Assembly (NCBI GenBank): GCA_039196965.1
Contig: JBCCUK010000020.1
Coordinates: 1-64,000 of the forward strand
Length of the DNA stretch: 64,000 bases
DNA from: CALLCD01 sp039196965
Lineage (GTDB): Bacteria > Pseudomonadota > Alphaproteobacteria > Caulobacterales > Hyphomonadaceae
Reading direction: 5' to 3'
Shown here: piece after piece, positions 41,555-50,901 of the stretch
Numbering within the stretch: position 1 is the first letter of the stretch
Layout of the letters: each line of letters begins with the position of its first letter
Notes under the pieces: model-generated
Seen by the model: the letters and a program-made list of their open reading frames with translations, nothing else
What the model was told of the DNA's origin: nothing
Database searches by the model: none
Made by a program: the position numbers and the translations under genes

Positions 41555-42953
41555 TGTCTTCGGCTTTGTAAACGGCTAACATTGTCGTATCGATACCTTT
41601 CGAATAGTCAGCAAAGGTCATGGGCGCGATTATATCCGGTCCGAGGGGGCCAGCCGCAACGCCCATAACAATATTCAGCCAGAAGCATTTGCTCCAGTCA
41701 TTGCAGCCGCTTTCCCAATCGTGATACCCAGTGGTGACCCAGATGCGGTGGCCGGAATTAGGTAGTTTGAGCATAGCGCCGCCTTCCGCCCAGAACTGTG
41801 CGTCATCGCCAATCTCCGTGCCAACAACAATAGCCTGATCGCCCCCTGCTTCAAGGGCGAAAGCATGGGCGACGATGGCTGCTGAAAACGTTCCTCCGTC
41901 CGTGAGCAAATAGATGTTTCCGTCTGGAATGACATAATCTTTGACGCCTCGCGCGAAAGCCCTTGCTTTTGTGTAGTCGCCCCCAAATGTCGAGCGGACA
42001 TCTATGACGAGATAGTTTACAGGTTTGGCCTTCAGCTCCTCTGCCAGAGCGGTGAACCATTTTGAAAGGGATATATCATCCTGATCAAGGATCAGCCGTA
42101 GACGGATGTAAAATCCGTTACCCGGCAAATTATCTGTCCAGTGAATGGTTTCCGGCAAGCGACCATAATGGGCTATTGTGAATGTTTCGGCAGGGAGAAA
42201 TGCCCAGCTGTTTCCGCTGTCTGTTTCGCGTGTCAGGGTGCGAGAGAGTGGTGCATCGTCCGGCGAGATGGGTGGTGTAGAATCCGCTTCCACCGGCAGG
42301 ATTAAAGTGTCTTCTGACAGATCTGGTAATTGTAGAATAAGCGTCGCACTGTCCGCGCTCTTTGCGAGCCCGACGGATTGCATAATCTCAGGTGACGAAA
42401 GAAAAGTAGGGCTGTTGAAACGAAGGAAAGCCTCGTTTCCTCCGAAATAGGGATCGAGCCTTGTAATGAGCGCCCCTGGCTCCTCACCCTCGTAAGCCAA
42501 AACCTTTGCGCCCAGAAGGTGCGCGTACGTATCGCGTGTGCGGACAATGTATAGTCCGTCTCCAAACCAGAAAAATCGGATGGGCAGACTTGTCAGACCA
42601 TCAAGCAAGTCGACCCGGTGGAGGTTGGTGTGACCGTTTTCCGATATTGCAGCCGCCTTTGCCACAGCTAAGTTAAATTGGGCTTGGGACATGTCTGCGG
42701 CAGTGTCTTTTAGCCTCTCAATATGAGTGGTGAACATCTTTCTCTCATCGCCAGAAAAGCTCTGGTCGACATCTGGAAGCTTGGCGAGATAGTCAATATC
42801 TTGCAATCGGGCTTCAACCGAGCTGGCTGGCTCCGGATAATCGGCGGTCGGTATCTTTGCTTTGAAGCGCCAGAAGAAAGCTCCCGTAGCGATGGCAACA
42901 GGCAGGCTGAGTATGAAGAGAGCACCCAAAAAAATCAGAAGTTTGCGTTTCAT
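41544..42953 (-). CDS. S41-like peptidase, membrane-anchored
   Basis: The product has 469 residues with an N-terminal signal anchor (~5-28). The C-terminal half resembles the tail-specific protease fold: KPVNYLVIDVRSTFGGDYTKA (substrate strand) and LLTDGGTFSAAIVAHAFA, where the Ser in TFSAA is in the position of the S41 nucleophile. A PDZ domain is not clear, and the downstream Lys of classical CtpA is not obvious, so activity is uncertain. Likely periplasmic. Divergent from bciA. Confidence 0.75.
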   Translation of the reverse strand: MKRKLLIFLGALFILSLPVAIATGAFFWRFKAKIPTADYPEPASSVEARLQDIDYLAKLPDVDQSFSGDERKMFTTHIERLKDTAADMSQAQFNLAVAKAAAISENGHTNLHRVDLLDGLTSLPIRFFWFGDGLYIVRTRDTYAHLLGAKVLAYEGEEPGALITRLDPYFGGNEAFLRFNSPTFLSSPEIMQSVGLAKSADSATLILQLPDLSEDTLILPVEADSTPPISPDDAPLSRTLTRETDSGNSWAFLPAETFTIAHYGRLPETIHWTDNLPGNGFYIRLRLILDQDDISLSKWFTALAEELKAKPVNYLVIDVRSTFGGDYTKARAFARGVKDYVIPDGNIYLLTDGGTFSAAIVAHAFALEAGGDQAIVVGTEIGDDAQFWAEGGAMLKLPNSGHRIWVTTGYHDWESGCNDWSKCFWLNIVMGVAAGPLGPDIIAPMTFADYSKGIDTTMLAVYKAEDITP

Positions 42954-43033
42954 ATCCCCTCCGTGTTGAAGCGCTTACAATCCTACCTTTTCTCGCACTG
43001 TACTTCATCGATAGTGCTCTTATGTATCAGCCA

Positions 43034-43055
43034 TTAGATCTCATTCACGATCTAA
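43034..43055. promoter_or_regulatory. Palindrome between S41-like gene and bciA
   Basis: TTAGATC-N8-GATCTAA, a perfect 7+7 inverted repeat of 22 bp, lies 81 bp before the S41-like start and 73 bp before bciA. It is a candidate operator; the binding protein is unknown. Confidence 0.45.
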
Positions 43056-43090
43056 GCCATAAATCTTTTCCAGGGTTTCCTTAGAAATGC

Positions 43091-43119
43091 TTGAGACGTT
43101 TGAGCCGGTTCTGCATATT
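43091..43119 (+). promoter_or_regulatory. Possible promoter of bciA (leaderless)
   Basis: TTGAGA (43091-43096) and CATATT (43114-43119) are 17 bases apart and resemble sigma-70 -35 and -10 boxes. The predicted start would fall at or next to the GTG at 43128, and no ribosome-binding site is visible, so the mRNA could be leaderless. Confidence 0.35.
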
Positions 43120-43127
43120 AATCGAAC

Positions 43128-44135
43128 GTGACTGATACTACTAAACCTGCTGAATCTTCTTACAGTTCGGATAGCTCCGGACGTGTGATTTTGTTTGGTG
43201 CCACGGGAACGATCGGTCAAGCTGTCGCGCAGGTTCTCGTAGAGCGGCAATACGACGTGACCTGTTTTCTCCGCCCTGAGGCAGATGAAGGCATCCTGCC
43301 TGAAGGTGTGGAGGTTCGGCGAGGGCATGTGACCAACATGACGTCTCTAATGGACGATGGCTATCGAGATGAGGTATTCGACTATGTTGTATCCTGTATG
43401 GCATCGCGGACGGGCGTAGCTCATGACGCTTGGGCGGTGGATTATGCTGCTCATATGAACGTGCTCTCGGCGGCGAAATCGGCTGGGGCAGCACATTTCG
43501 TCTTTCTCTCTGCCATGTGTGTCCAGAAACCCGTCCTTGCTTTTCAGAAGGCGAAGCTCGCTTTTGAGGAGGCGCTTATCGGATCCGGTCTGACCTATTC
43601 TATCATTCGGCCGACGGCCTTTTTCAAATCGCTGTCAGGCCAGATCGAGCGTGTGATGGCGGGCAAGTCATTCCTGCTTTTCGGTGATGGAGAAGGAACA
43701 GCATGCAAGCCCATAAGTGATCGTGATCTTGCTGTATTCATGGCTGACTCCCTGCGGCAGCCTGATCGACGGAATCGGATCCTTCCCATTGGGGGGCCTG
43801 GACCTGCCATGACACCCCGTGAGCAGGGGGCAAGACTTTTCGAGCTTCTGGGGAAAGACCCGAAATTCTCCGAGGTTCCGTTGGCCTTCATGACTGCAAT
43901 GATTTGGGGCTTGAACGCGGCTGGCACGGTAGTGCCTGCCTTGCGAACCAAGGCTGAGCTTGCCCGGATTGGCCGTTATTATGCCACTGAATCCATGCTG
44001 GTTCTGGACCCGGAGACGGGCGAGTATGCTCCCGGTTTGACCCCCTCGACTGGAACTGAAATGCTATTTGATTACTACCGGCAGCTTATCGGCGAGGGCG
44101 GTAGGCTAGAGCGGGGTGCCCATAAAGTCTTCTAG
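43128..44135 (+). CDS. bciA: Divinyl chlorophyllide a 8-vinyl-reductase (BciA type)
   Basis: The product has 335 residues. The N-terminal Rossmann fold has VILFGATGTIGQAVAQVL, followed by the atypical SDR/NmrA-like body. The C-terminal block ARIGRYYATESMLVLDPETGEYAPGLTPSTGTEMLFDYY and GERG/ERGAHKVF-type end are characteristic of BciA, which reduces the C8-vinyl group of chlorophyllide with NADPH in (bacterio)chlorophyll synthesis. No other photosynthesis gene is visible here, so it could belong to a phototroph with a distant cluster, or be a repurposed reductase. GTG start with no ribosome site. Confidence 0.85.
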   Translation: MTDTTKPAESSYSSDSSGRVILFGATGTIGQAVAQVLVERQYDVTCFLRPEADEGILPEGVEVRRGHVTNMTSLMDDGYRDEVFDYVVSCMASRTGVAHDAWAVDYAAHMNVLSAAKSAGAAHFVFLSAMCVQKPVLAFQKAKLAFEEALIGSGLTYSIIRPTAFFKSLSGQIERVMAGKSFLLFGDGEGTACKPISDRDLAVFMADSLRQPDRRNRILPIGGPGPAMTPREQGARLFELLGKDPKFSEVPLAFMTAMIWGLNAAGTVVPALRTKAELARIGRYYATESMLVLDPETGEYAPGLTPSTGTEMLFDYYRQLIGEGGRLERGAHKVF

Positions 44136-44241
44136 GCTGAGGTGGGTATTTCGTATTTGCGGATCGTGCTCACCAACAAGCTGATTGCTTCTAAGCCCAT
44201 AACAATGATTATCTCCAATCCTGAGGAACTTGGGGTCAGTT

Positions 44242-47200
44242 ATGGACGAATTGGCGGTATTGAGAGCGAAAATTTGCGAGTGGCACAGGGCTCCTGAGGA
44301 AGAGGTGCTCCGTGGTCTAACGGCCGAAGCGGCGATTGATCCCGAGACGCGTGCGCGGATATCTGCGTCTGCGGAAGACCTCGTCATTCGGCTGCGCGAA
44401 ACCAGCGACCCTGGGCTGATGGAGGTCTTCCTTGAAGAGTATGGTCTTTCAACGGATGAAGGCGTAGCCCTGATGTGTCTGGCGGAGGCTCTGTTGCGGG
44501 TGCCTGATGCCGACACAATGGACGCGTTGATTGAAGACAAGATCGCGCCGTCATCATGGGGGGAGCATCTTGGAAAGTCGAGTTCGTCGCTGGTGAATGC
44601 GTCAACCTGGGCACTGATGCTCACGGGCCGCGTCCTGGATGACGAGAATTCCAAGGGTTTGGCCGGAGTTCTTCACGGTGCTGTCCGCCGCCTCGGAGAA
44701 CCGGTGATCCGCGCCGCTGTAATGCGGGCGATGAAAGAGCTTGGAGCGCAGTTCGTCCTTGGGCAGACCATCGAAGAGGCCATGGCGCGTGGTGCCACGC
44801 CGGAGGAAAAAGGGTTCACCTATTCCTATGATATGCTTGGCGAAGCGGCACTAACCCAAAAGGATGCGGACGGGTATTTCCAGAAATATAAAGATGCTAT
44901 TTCGGCGATTGGCAAAGCGGCACCTTCCGCTGACATTCGGGACAATCCGGGCATTTCGATAAAGCTATCGGCGCTACACCCACGATATGAAATGCCACAG
45001 AAGGACCGTGTGCTGAAAGAACTCGTGCCTCTCGTGATTGAGCTTTGCCTCTCAGCAAAGGCCAATCGCATCGGACTAAATATTGATGCGGAGGAGGCGG
45101 CAAGGATCGACCTCTCATTGGATGTCATCGAAGCTGTTTTCGCCGACGACAGACTTTTAGGATGGGATGGATTTGGTGTCGTCGTGCAAGCCTATGGAAA
45201 GCGGGCCATGAGGGTCATTGATTGGCTTTATGCACTTGCAAGCCGACATGATCGGAAGATCATGGTTCGGCTTGTGAAAGGAGCCTACTGGGACAGTGAG
45301 ATCAAAATTGCCCAGATTGATGGTGTCGAAGACTTTCCCGTTTTTACCGCGAAGGCAGCAACGGATGTTTCTTATATATGCTGTGCAAAGAAGCTCCTTA
45401 AGCTGACGGATCGAATTTATCCGCAATTTGCAACCCACAATGCGCACACAATTTCTGCGGTACTTGAAATAGCTGACGACAAAAATGCGTTTGAGTTTCA
45501 GCGCCTGCACGGGATGGGAGAGGCGATTCACAAGATTGCAAAGGAGCTGAACGATACGCGTTGCCGTATCTATGCGCCTGTCGGCGTGCACCGTGACCTG
45601 CTGGCCTACCTTGTAAGGCGGTTGCTTGAGAACGGAGCAAATTCGTCTTTTGTCAATCAGGTCGTGGACGAACATGTCCCGCCTTCGATTATAGCGTCTG
45701 ATCCATTCAAAAGCCTCGAAAGCTGTTTGGTTGGTTGCGGGCCAGGCGTTGTTCCACCCACCGATATTTTTGGGCCGACGCGCCGCAATTCCAAAGGTTG
45801 GGACATTTCAAATAGTGATGATCTGGAGGCAATTCACCGCGCCAGAAATCCATTCCGTCAGAACCAATGGCTGTTTGAAGAGACCTTTAAGGCTCAATCG
45901 GTGAATAGCCCTCAGACTCCTAAAGACGTTGTTGGTGTGATCAGAGAGTTCACCGCGAGCGAGGCGACAGAGGCGATCGCCGGCGTATCTAGGTGGGATA
46001 TGGTATCGGTGACTGAACGCGCGGACATACTTCGCAAGGCTGCCGATCTTTATGAGACACACCATGGCGAGATATTTGCGCTTTTGGCGAGAGAGGCTGG
46101 GAAGATACTGCCCGATGCAATTGCAGAGCTCCGAGAAGCTGTTGATTTTTTGAGATTCTATGCCTGTGAGGCAGAACGCAGAGGCGAGCGCACACCAGCT
46201 GGTATCTTCACTTGCATCTCGCCTTGGAATTTTCCGTTGGCGATTTTCTCCGGGCAAATCGCGGCAGCTCTCGCGGCGGGTAATGGCGTGCTGGCCAAAC
46301 CCGCCGAAACCACGCCGCTTATCGCATCTCTCGCCGTAAGTCTTTTCTATGAAGCAGGAGTTCCTGAAACTGCGCTCAAGCTGGTGTTGGGTGAGGGCTC
46401 AACGGTTGGTGCCGCGCTCACATCAGATCCGCGGATTGATGGAGTCTGTTTTACCGGCTCTACGGCGACGGCACAGCTCATTCACCGCGCTATGGCGGAC
46501 ACAATGTCTCCCGGCGCGCCGCTTATCGCGGAAACCGGTGGGCTGAATGCCATGATCGTGGATTCCACAGCACTGCCGGAGCAGGCAGTCTCCGATATCA
46601 TTGCGTCTGCCTTTCAGTCTGCTGGGCAGAGGTGTTCAGCTTTGCGCGTGCTTTATATACAGGAAGACGTCGCTGAGACTTTTCTGGAAATGCTGGCTGG
46701 CGCGATGGACGAGTTGCGGCTTGGCGACCCATGGGATCTATCAACTGATATCGGCCCGGTGATCGACGAGCCAGCGCGGCTCAAAATAGATCGCCATATT
46801 GCCGCTGCGCGCCGGGGTGGCCGTGTGCTGAAAGAAATATCGCGGCCTCGTCACGGACTGTTTGTTGGTCCGACGCTTATCCGTATAGGTGGTATTTCCG
46901 ACCTTAAAGAAGAGATCTTCGGTCCCGTTTTGCACGTAGCCACCTTCAAGGCACAGCGGCTTGATCAAGTTGCGGAAGAAATTAACAAGACCGGCTATGG
47001 TCTTACCTTTGGCTTGCATACGCGCATTGATGATCGGGTGGAGGACCTTACACAGATCATCCAGGCTGGAAATATCTACGTAAACCGGAACCAAATTGGT
47101 GCGATTGTGGGCTCGCAGCCCTTTGGCGGCGAGGGGCTGTCTGGAACTGGGCCAAAGGCTGGCGGACCGTATTATCTGGACCGGTTTTATGCGTCAAAGT

Positions 47201-47775
47201 CACCTACTGGAGTAAACGTGGCAACCGGGGCGCACATAGAGCTGGACGACCTGCAAAGGACGATTGATAGCCTGCCAGAAAATCGACGGAAACCTATATC
47301 CGCTGAAGAGCTTCCCGGCCCGACGGGGGAGTCCAACCGGCTCTCTATCAGGCCGCGTGGTACCGTATTGTGTCTCGGCCCTGGTTTCGATGTAGCCCGA
47401 GAGCAGGCAGAGATAGCGCGATCCGTAGGTTGTGGGGCGCTCGTCGTGGCCGACGGTGCTCGTAATGATGGCCAAATCGATGGTCAGATATTAGCTGAGC
47501 TTCTCACGGACATGGAAGGGATAGATGTGGTTGTCTGGTGGGGCGACGAAGGCGAGGGGCGGATATATCGAAAAGCTCTAGCAGCGAGGCCGGGACCAAT
47601 TGTTCCCCTTGTGACAGGTTCAAATCTCTCCGACTACTGTATTCAGGAACAGCATATCTGTATCGATACGACTGCGGCAGGCGGCAATGCCTCTCTGCTG
47701 GCTGGCGTCGATGTTAGTCTGAGCGCAGACGATCAAAAGCCAAGGCTAGAATCTATAGATCTTGAGCCTGTCTAA
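44242..47775 (+). CDS. putA: Bifunctional proline dehydrogenase/glutamate-semialdehyde dehydrogenase
   Basis: This 1177-residue enzyme oxidises proline to glutamate in two steps. The FAD-dependent PRODH barrel is at ~130-440 (ISIKLSALHPRYE, MVRLVKGAYWDSEIK, FATHNAHT, FQRLHGMGE). The ALDH module at ~505-985 has PWNFPLAIFSGQIAAALAAGN, Glu764 (ETGGLNAM) and catalytic Cys798 (SAGQRCSALR). No N-terminal ribbon-helix-helix is present, so it does not bind DNA as E. coli PutA does. The ~190-residue C-terminal tail is the ALDH-like extension of longer PutAs. The start is the ATG at 44242 with GGGGT upstream. Confidence 0.95.
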   Translation: MDELAVLRAKICEWHRAPEEEVLRGLTAEAAIDPETRARISASAEDLVIRLRETSDPGLMEVFLEEYGLSTDEGVALMCLAEALLRVPDADTMDALIEDKIAPSSWGEHLGKSSSSLVNASTWALMLTGRVLDDENSKGLAGVLHGAVRRLGEPVIRAAVMRAMKELGAQFVLGQTIEEAMARGATPEEKGFTYSYDMLGEAALTQKDADGYFQKYKDAISAIGKAAPSADIRDNPGISIKLSALHPRYEMPQKDRVLKELVPLVIELCLSAKANRIGLNIDAEEAARIDLSLDVIEAVFADDRLLGWDGFGVVVQAYGKRAMRVIDWLYALASRHDRKIMVRLVKGAYWDSEIKIAQIDGVEDFPVFTAKAATDVSYICCAKKLLKLTDRIYPQFATHNAHTISAVLEIADDKNAFEFQRLHGMGEAIHKIAKELNDTRCRIYAPVGVHRDLLAYLVRRLLENGANSSFVNQVVDEHVPPSIIASDPFKSLESCLVGCGPGVVPPTDIFGPTRRNSKGWDISNSDDLEAIHRARNPFRQNQWLFEETFKAQSVNSPQTPKDVVGVIREFTASEATEAIAGVSRWDMVSVTERADILRKAADLYETHHGEIFALLAREAGKILPDAIAELREAVDFLRFYACEAERRGERTPAGIFTCISPWNFPLAIFSGQIAAALAAGNGVLAKPAETTPLIASLAVSLFYEAGVPETALKLVLGEGSTVGAALTSDPRIDGVCFTGSTATAQLIHRAMADTMSPGAPLIAETGGLNAMIVDSTALPEQAVSDIIASAFQSAGQRCSALRVLYIQEDVAETFLEMLAGAMDELRLGDPWDLSTDIGPVIDEPARLKIDRHIAAARRGGRVLKEISRPRHGLFVGPTLIRIGGISDLKEEIFGPVLHVATFKAQRLDQVAEEINKTGYGLTFGLHTRIDDRVEDLTQIIQAGNIYVNRNQIGAIVGSQPFGGEGLSGTGPKAGGPYYLDRFYASKSPTGVNVATGAHIELDDLQRTIDSLPENRRKPISAEELPGPTGESNRLSIRPRGTVLCLGPGFDVAREQAEIARSVGCGALVVADGARNDGQIDGQILAELLTDMEGIDVVVWWGDEGEGRIYRKALAARPGPIVPLVTGSNLSDYCIQEQHICIDTTAAGGNASLLAGVDVSLSADDQKPRLESIDLEPV

Positions 47776-49058
47776 TTTGCTTCGAAAACCCACTGTCCGG
47801 CAACCATAGTTTTAATGACTTTGCCTTTTAAGTCATGTCCGTCGAAAGGTGAGTTCGTGGAACGTGATATCAGATCGTCCGATCTACATTTCCAAGTCTT
47901 CTGCGCGTCAAAAAGAACAATGTCAGCAGGTGCACCGGCCATGAGGCGTCCTTGTGGCAGGTCAAACAGATCGGCCGGGCCAGATGTGACCAGTCTGATG
48001 GCTTGAAGGAGGCTGAACGCGCCGTCTGTGGCCATGGTTACCATTGCTGGTAGCAGGGTTTCAAGCCCCACTGCACCGAAGCTCGCCTCCTGGAATGGCA
48101 GTCTTTTTTCTTCAGCAGGCTGTGGATCATGCCCAGACACAACAGCGCTGATCTGTCCTTTTTCTGCGCATTGCCGCAAGAAATCGCGCTCTGATCGCGT
48201 TTGAAAGGGCGGAGAGACTTTGCAGTGGGTGCGATAGTCCCCAATCTCTTCTTCATCGAAGAAAAGTGTGTGAGCCGCGACGGTGCAGTGCACATCGAGT
48301 TCAGAGCCACGCTCTCTCGATTGGCTGAGGTGGGCCAGCACTTGCGGAGTCGAAACCTGATCGAACAGAAGCCTTGCTCCTATGGAGTTTGCTAGCCAGG
48401 TATCTCTCTGCGCCGGGATCAGTTCGGCTTCGTTTGGAATGCCTGAAAGCCCCATTTTGGCGGCGAGAGGGCCTGCATTCATGACACCAGACCCACTGAG
48501 TGCTGGATCGTTAGGCCGCACCGAGACGGTCACATTGTGGTCCTTTGCATAAGAAAGTATCCGCTTCATTGTGCCTGCATCGGCAAGGCTTGTTTCGCCG
48601 TTTGAGCAATAGAGCGCTCCCGCCTCCTGCATCAGGCCAAGCTCTGCCATGGCATCGCCTTCCAACCCCCGCGTAAGTGCGCCGACGGGGTAGATCCGGT
48701 TTTTACCTTCTAACGCGCCGCGCCTGGCGATGAACTCCACGCGCGCCACATCGTCGATGACATGGTTGGCGTTTGGCATAATCGCCATGCTGGTGATGCC
48801 GCCTGCAACAGCGGCTCTGCTGGCGGTGCTCAGCGTTTCCCGGTGCTCTTCGCCCGGTTCGCCTGTTTTGACATGGAGATCTATCAGTCCGGGCGCGACG
48901 CACAAGCCGTCAGCATCGAGAATGTCCGTGCTGTTGGCCGCCTGGAAGTTTGTTCCAACAGCTTCGATTTTGCCACCATCGATAAGCAAATCGCCGATAT
49001 CGTCTGTGTCGGATGCGGGGTCAAGAATGCGGGCGTTTCGGATCAGTGTCTTTGACAT
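47772..49058 (-). CDS. Dihydroorotase-like protein, metal motif degenerate
   Basis: This 428-residue amidohydrolase-fold protein of class I DHOase type. The usual metal-binding HxH reads His62-Val-Lys64 (DLHVKTGEPG), the later His in a HAED-type motif reads SVRPNDP, and the catalytic Asp motif reads SGHDPQP instead of TDHAP. Alphaproteobacterial homologs of this type share this pattern. It probably does not hydrolyse dihydroorotate and instead stabilises PyrB, as non-catalytic PyrC-like (PyrX) partners do in pseudomonads (inference). ATG overlaps the pyrB stop (TAATG). An active pyrC should exist elsewhere. Confidence 0.85.
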   Translation of the reverse strand: MSKTLIRNARILDPASDTDDIGDLLIDGGKIEAVGTNFQAANSTDILDADGLCVAPGLIDLHVKTGEPGEEHRETLSTASRAAVAGGITSMAIMPNANHVIDDVARVEFIARRGALEGKNRIYPVGALTRGLEGDAMAELGLMQEAGALYCSNGETSLADAGTMKRILSYAKDHNVTVSVRPNDPALSGSGVMNAGPLAAKMGLSGIPNEAELIPAQRDTWLANSIGARLLFDQVSTPQVLAHLSQSRERGSELDVHCTVAAHTLFFDEEEIGDYRTHCKVSPPFQTRSERDFLRQCAEKGQISAVVSGHDPQPAEEKRLPFQEASFGAVGLETLLPAMVTMATDGAFSLLQAIRLVTSGPADLFDLPQGRLMAGAPADIVLFDAQKTWKCRSDDLISRSTNSPFDGHDLKGKVIKTMVAGQWVFEAN

Positions 49059-49999
49059 TATCTTCCCGCCAGCTTGTGAAGGACCGCCTCACGCACCGCG
49101 ACGCCCATTTCCACCTGTTCCGTGATGACCGATTGTGGTCCATCGGCGATCGCGCTTTCGATCTCTATGCCCCGGTTCATTGGGCCGGGATGCATCACGA
49201 GAGCGTCGGGCTTTGCGAGGGTCAGCCTATCGCGGGTCAGGCCGTAGAAATGGAAGTATTCCCGTCGGCTCGGAACGTAAGCACCATCCATGCGTTCCAG
49301 CTGGAGACGCAGCATCATAACCACATCGGCACCTTTGAGGGCCTCTTCAAAGTCCGAGGTGACAAGCGAAACGCCAAGCCCCGATGTGTCCGGTGGTATC
49401 AGCGTGCTCGGCGCGGCAAAGCGCACGTATCCGCGCAGCTTCCGAATGGCGAGGGTGGTGGAGCGCGCGACGCGCGAATGGGCGATATCACCGCAGATAA
49501 CGACATTCAGATCTTCGATGCGGCCCTTGTTCCGGCGCATGGTGAGGACATCGAGAAGCGCCTGCGTCGGATGCTCATGGGTGCCGTCACCCGCATTGAT
49601 CACGGCGCAGTCGACCTTTCGGCTCAGCAGTTTCACCCCGCCGGAGGAGGAATGACGAATCACCAGGGCATCCGGCCGCATCGCATTCAGGGTCACGGCG
49701 GTATCGATCAGCGTCTCGCCTTTTTTGACCGATGAAGAGGCCACTGCCATATTCACCACATCGGCTCCCAAGCGTTTCGCAGCAATTTCAAAGCTCGATT
49801 GGGTCCGCGTGGAGTTTTCAAAGAAAAGATTGACGACTGTCTTGCCGGCGAGCGTCTGGTCGGGGCGTTTTCCGGCGCGGGTTAGCTCGGCATAGTCTTC
49901 AGCGAGGTCTAGAAGCGAGAGAATGTCATCTGGGGAAAGGTGTTCGATGCCGAGAAGGTGTCGGTGTGGAAAGAGGTTTGTTTTGTCAGTGGCCGGCAT
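49058..49999 (-). CDS. pyrB: Aspartate carbamoyltransferase catalytic subunit
   Basis: The product has 313 residues. It joins carbamoyl phosphate to aspartate, the committed step of pyrimidine synthesis. Carbamoyl-phosphate site FENSTRTQSSFE (Ser63-Thr66), the loop SSSVKKGET with its Lys, HSSSGG, and the HPTQALLDVLT and MHPGPMNRG motifs are all present. No regulatory pyrI. It is the first gene of a pair with the DHOase-like gene, TAATG overlap. Upstream, ruvX lies 78 bp away on the same strand. Confidence 0.95.
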   Translation of the reverse strand: MPATDKTNLFPHRHLLGIEHLSPDDILSLLDLAEDYAELTRAGKRPDQTLAGKTVVNLFFENSTRTQSSFEIAAKRLGADVVNMAVASSSVKKGETLIDTAVTLNAMRPDALVIRHSSSGGVKLLSRKVDCAVINAGDGTHEHPTQALLDVLTMRRNKGRIEDLNVVICGDIAHSRVARSTTLAIRKLRGYVRFAAPSTLIPPDTSGLGVSLVTSDFEEALKGADVVMMLRLQLERMDGAYVPSRREYFHFYGLTRDRLTLAKPDALVMHPGPMNRGIEIESAIADGPQSVITEQVEMGVAVREAVLHKLAGR

Positions 50000-50077
50000 G
50001 GAACAGCATCCTGATTTTGCGCGGTTTAAGCGGAAATCCGCCGCCGGGCAATAGGCATGTGCTGCGTCCGGTCTGGG

Positions 50078-50530
50078 CTAGATGTTTGCAAGCCTGTCGA
50101 TCGCTGTCTGGAGGATCACTGCGGCCGCTGAAGCATCGATCAGTTCTGCCCGGCGCGCCCGTGAAAGATCCGCCTCCAGCATCGCCCGTTCAGCCTGCGC
50201 TGACGACATCCGTTCGTCCTGAAAGGCGATGGGCACGTTCCGCGCGTTCAGGAGATTGCGCGCAAATGCACGGGCGGATTGGGCCCGCGCGCCCTCCGAT
50301 CCATCCATGTTCAGCGGCAAACCAAGGACGATGCCGGTCACGTTTCTCGAATCGTAGACCTCGAAGAGGGCGGTTAGGTCAGGTTTCAGTTTGGTGCGCT
50401 CTATTGTTTTCAGGGGCGATGCGATCAGGCGGAGACCGTCGCAAATTGCGAGGCCAAGGGTCTTCGTGCCAGGGTCGATACCGATCAGTGCCCCGGTATC
50501 CGGCATATTTTCAAGCTCAATCACGGCCAT
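50078..50530 (-). CDS. ruvX: Putative pre-16S rRNA nuclease / YqgF-type resolvase
   Basis: This 150-residue RNase H-fold protein. ALIGIDPGTKTLGLAICDG carries the first catalytic Asp, GIVLGLPLNMDGSEGARAQSARAFA the middle motif, and DERMSSAQAERAML the third acidic residue; DASAAAVILQ is the last. YqgF is needed for 16S rRNA 5' maturation and has been proposed as a Holliday junction resolvase. It is divergent from gatC and lies upstream of pyrB on the same strand. Confidence 0.95.
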   Translation of the reverse strand: MAVIELENMPDTGALIGIDPGTKTLGLAICDGLRLIASPLKTIERTKLKPDLTALFEVYDSRNVTGIVLGLPLNMDGSEGARAQSARAFARNLLNARNVPIAFQDERMSSAQAERAMLEADLSRARRAELIDASAAAVILQTAIDRLANI

Positions 50531-50610
50531 GACGCGCTCTTAGCGCTTTCCAAGCTTGATCGCCAGCGCCTCGCGGCGTATCGCTCGAGCCGAATCATGG
50601 AGACCCGCAG

Positions 50611-50898
50611 ATGAGCGTCACAAAAGACGACGTAAAAAAGGTGGCGCGGCTTTCGCGCATTGCCGTCGATGAGGCCCGGCTGGAGGAACTTGCCGGAGAG
50701 CTAAACGGTATTCTCGGATGGATCGAGCAGTTGAACGAGGTCGATATTGAGGGGGTCGAACCGATGACATCGGTCGTGGAAACCAACCTTCCTATGCGGG
50801 ATGATGTCGTGTCCGATGGGGACAAGGTTGACGATATACTCGGCAATTCGCCGAAAGCGGAAGACGGCTTCTTCGTTGTACCCCGGTCGGTGGAGTAG
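50611..50898 (+). CDS. gatC: Asp/Glu-tRNA amidotransferase subunit C
   Basis: The product has 95 residues, with VTKDDVKKVARLSRIAVDE at the N-terminus, LNGILGWIEQLNEVDIEGVEP and the MRDDVV, NSPKAEDGFFVVPRSVE end. GatC stabilises GatA in the complex that amidates Glu-tRNA(Gln) and Asp-tRNA(Asn). It lies 3 bp before gatA; gatB is not in the window. Confidence 0.96.
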   Translation: MSVTKDDVKKVARLSRIAVDEARLEELAGELNGILGWIEQLNEVDIEGVEPMTSVVETNLPMRDDVVSDGDKVDDILGNSPKAEDGFFVVPRSVE

Positions 50899-50901
50899 GC
50901 C

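Noticed and set aside
44242..44400. DNA-binding ribbon-helix-helix at the PutA N-terminus
   Set aside because: The N-terminal residues are acidic and helical without the RHH strand pattern.
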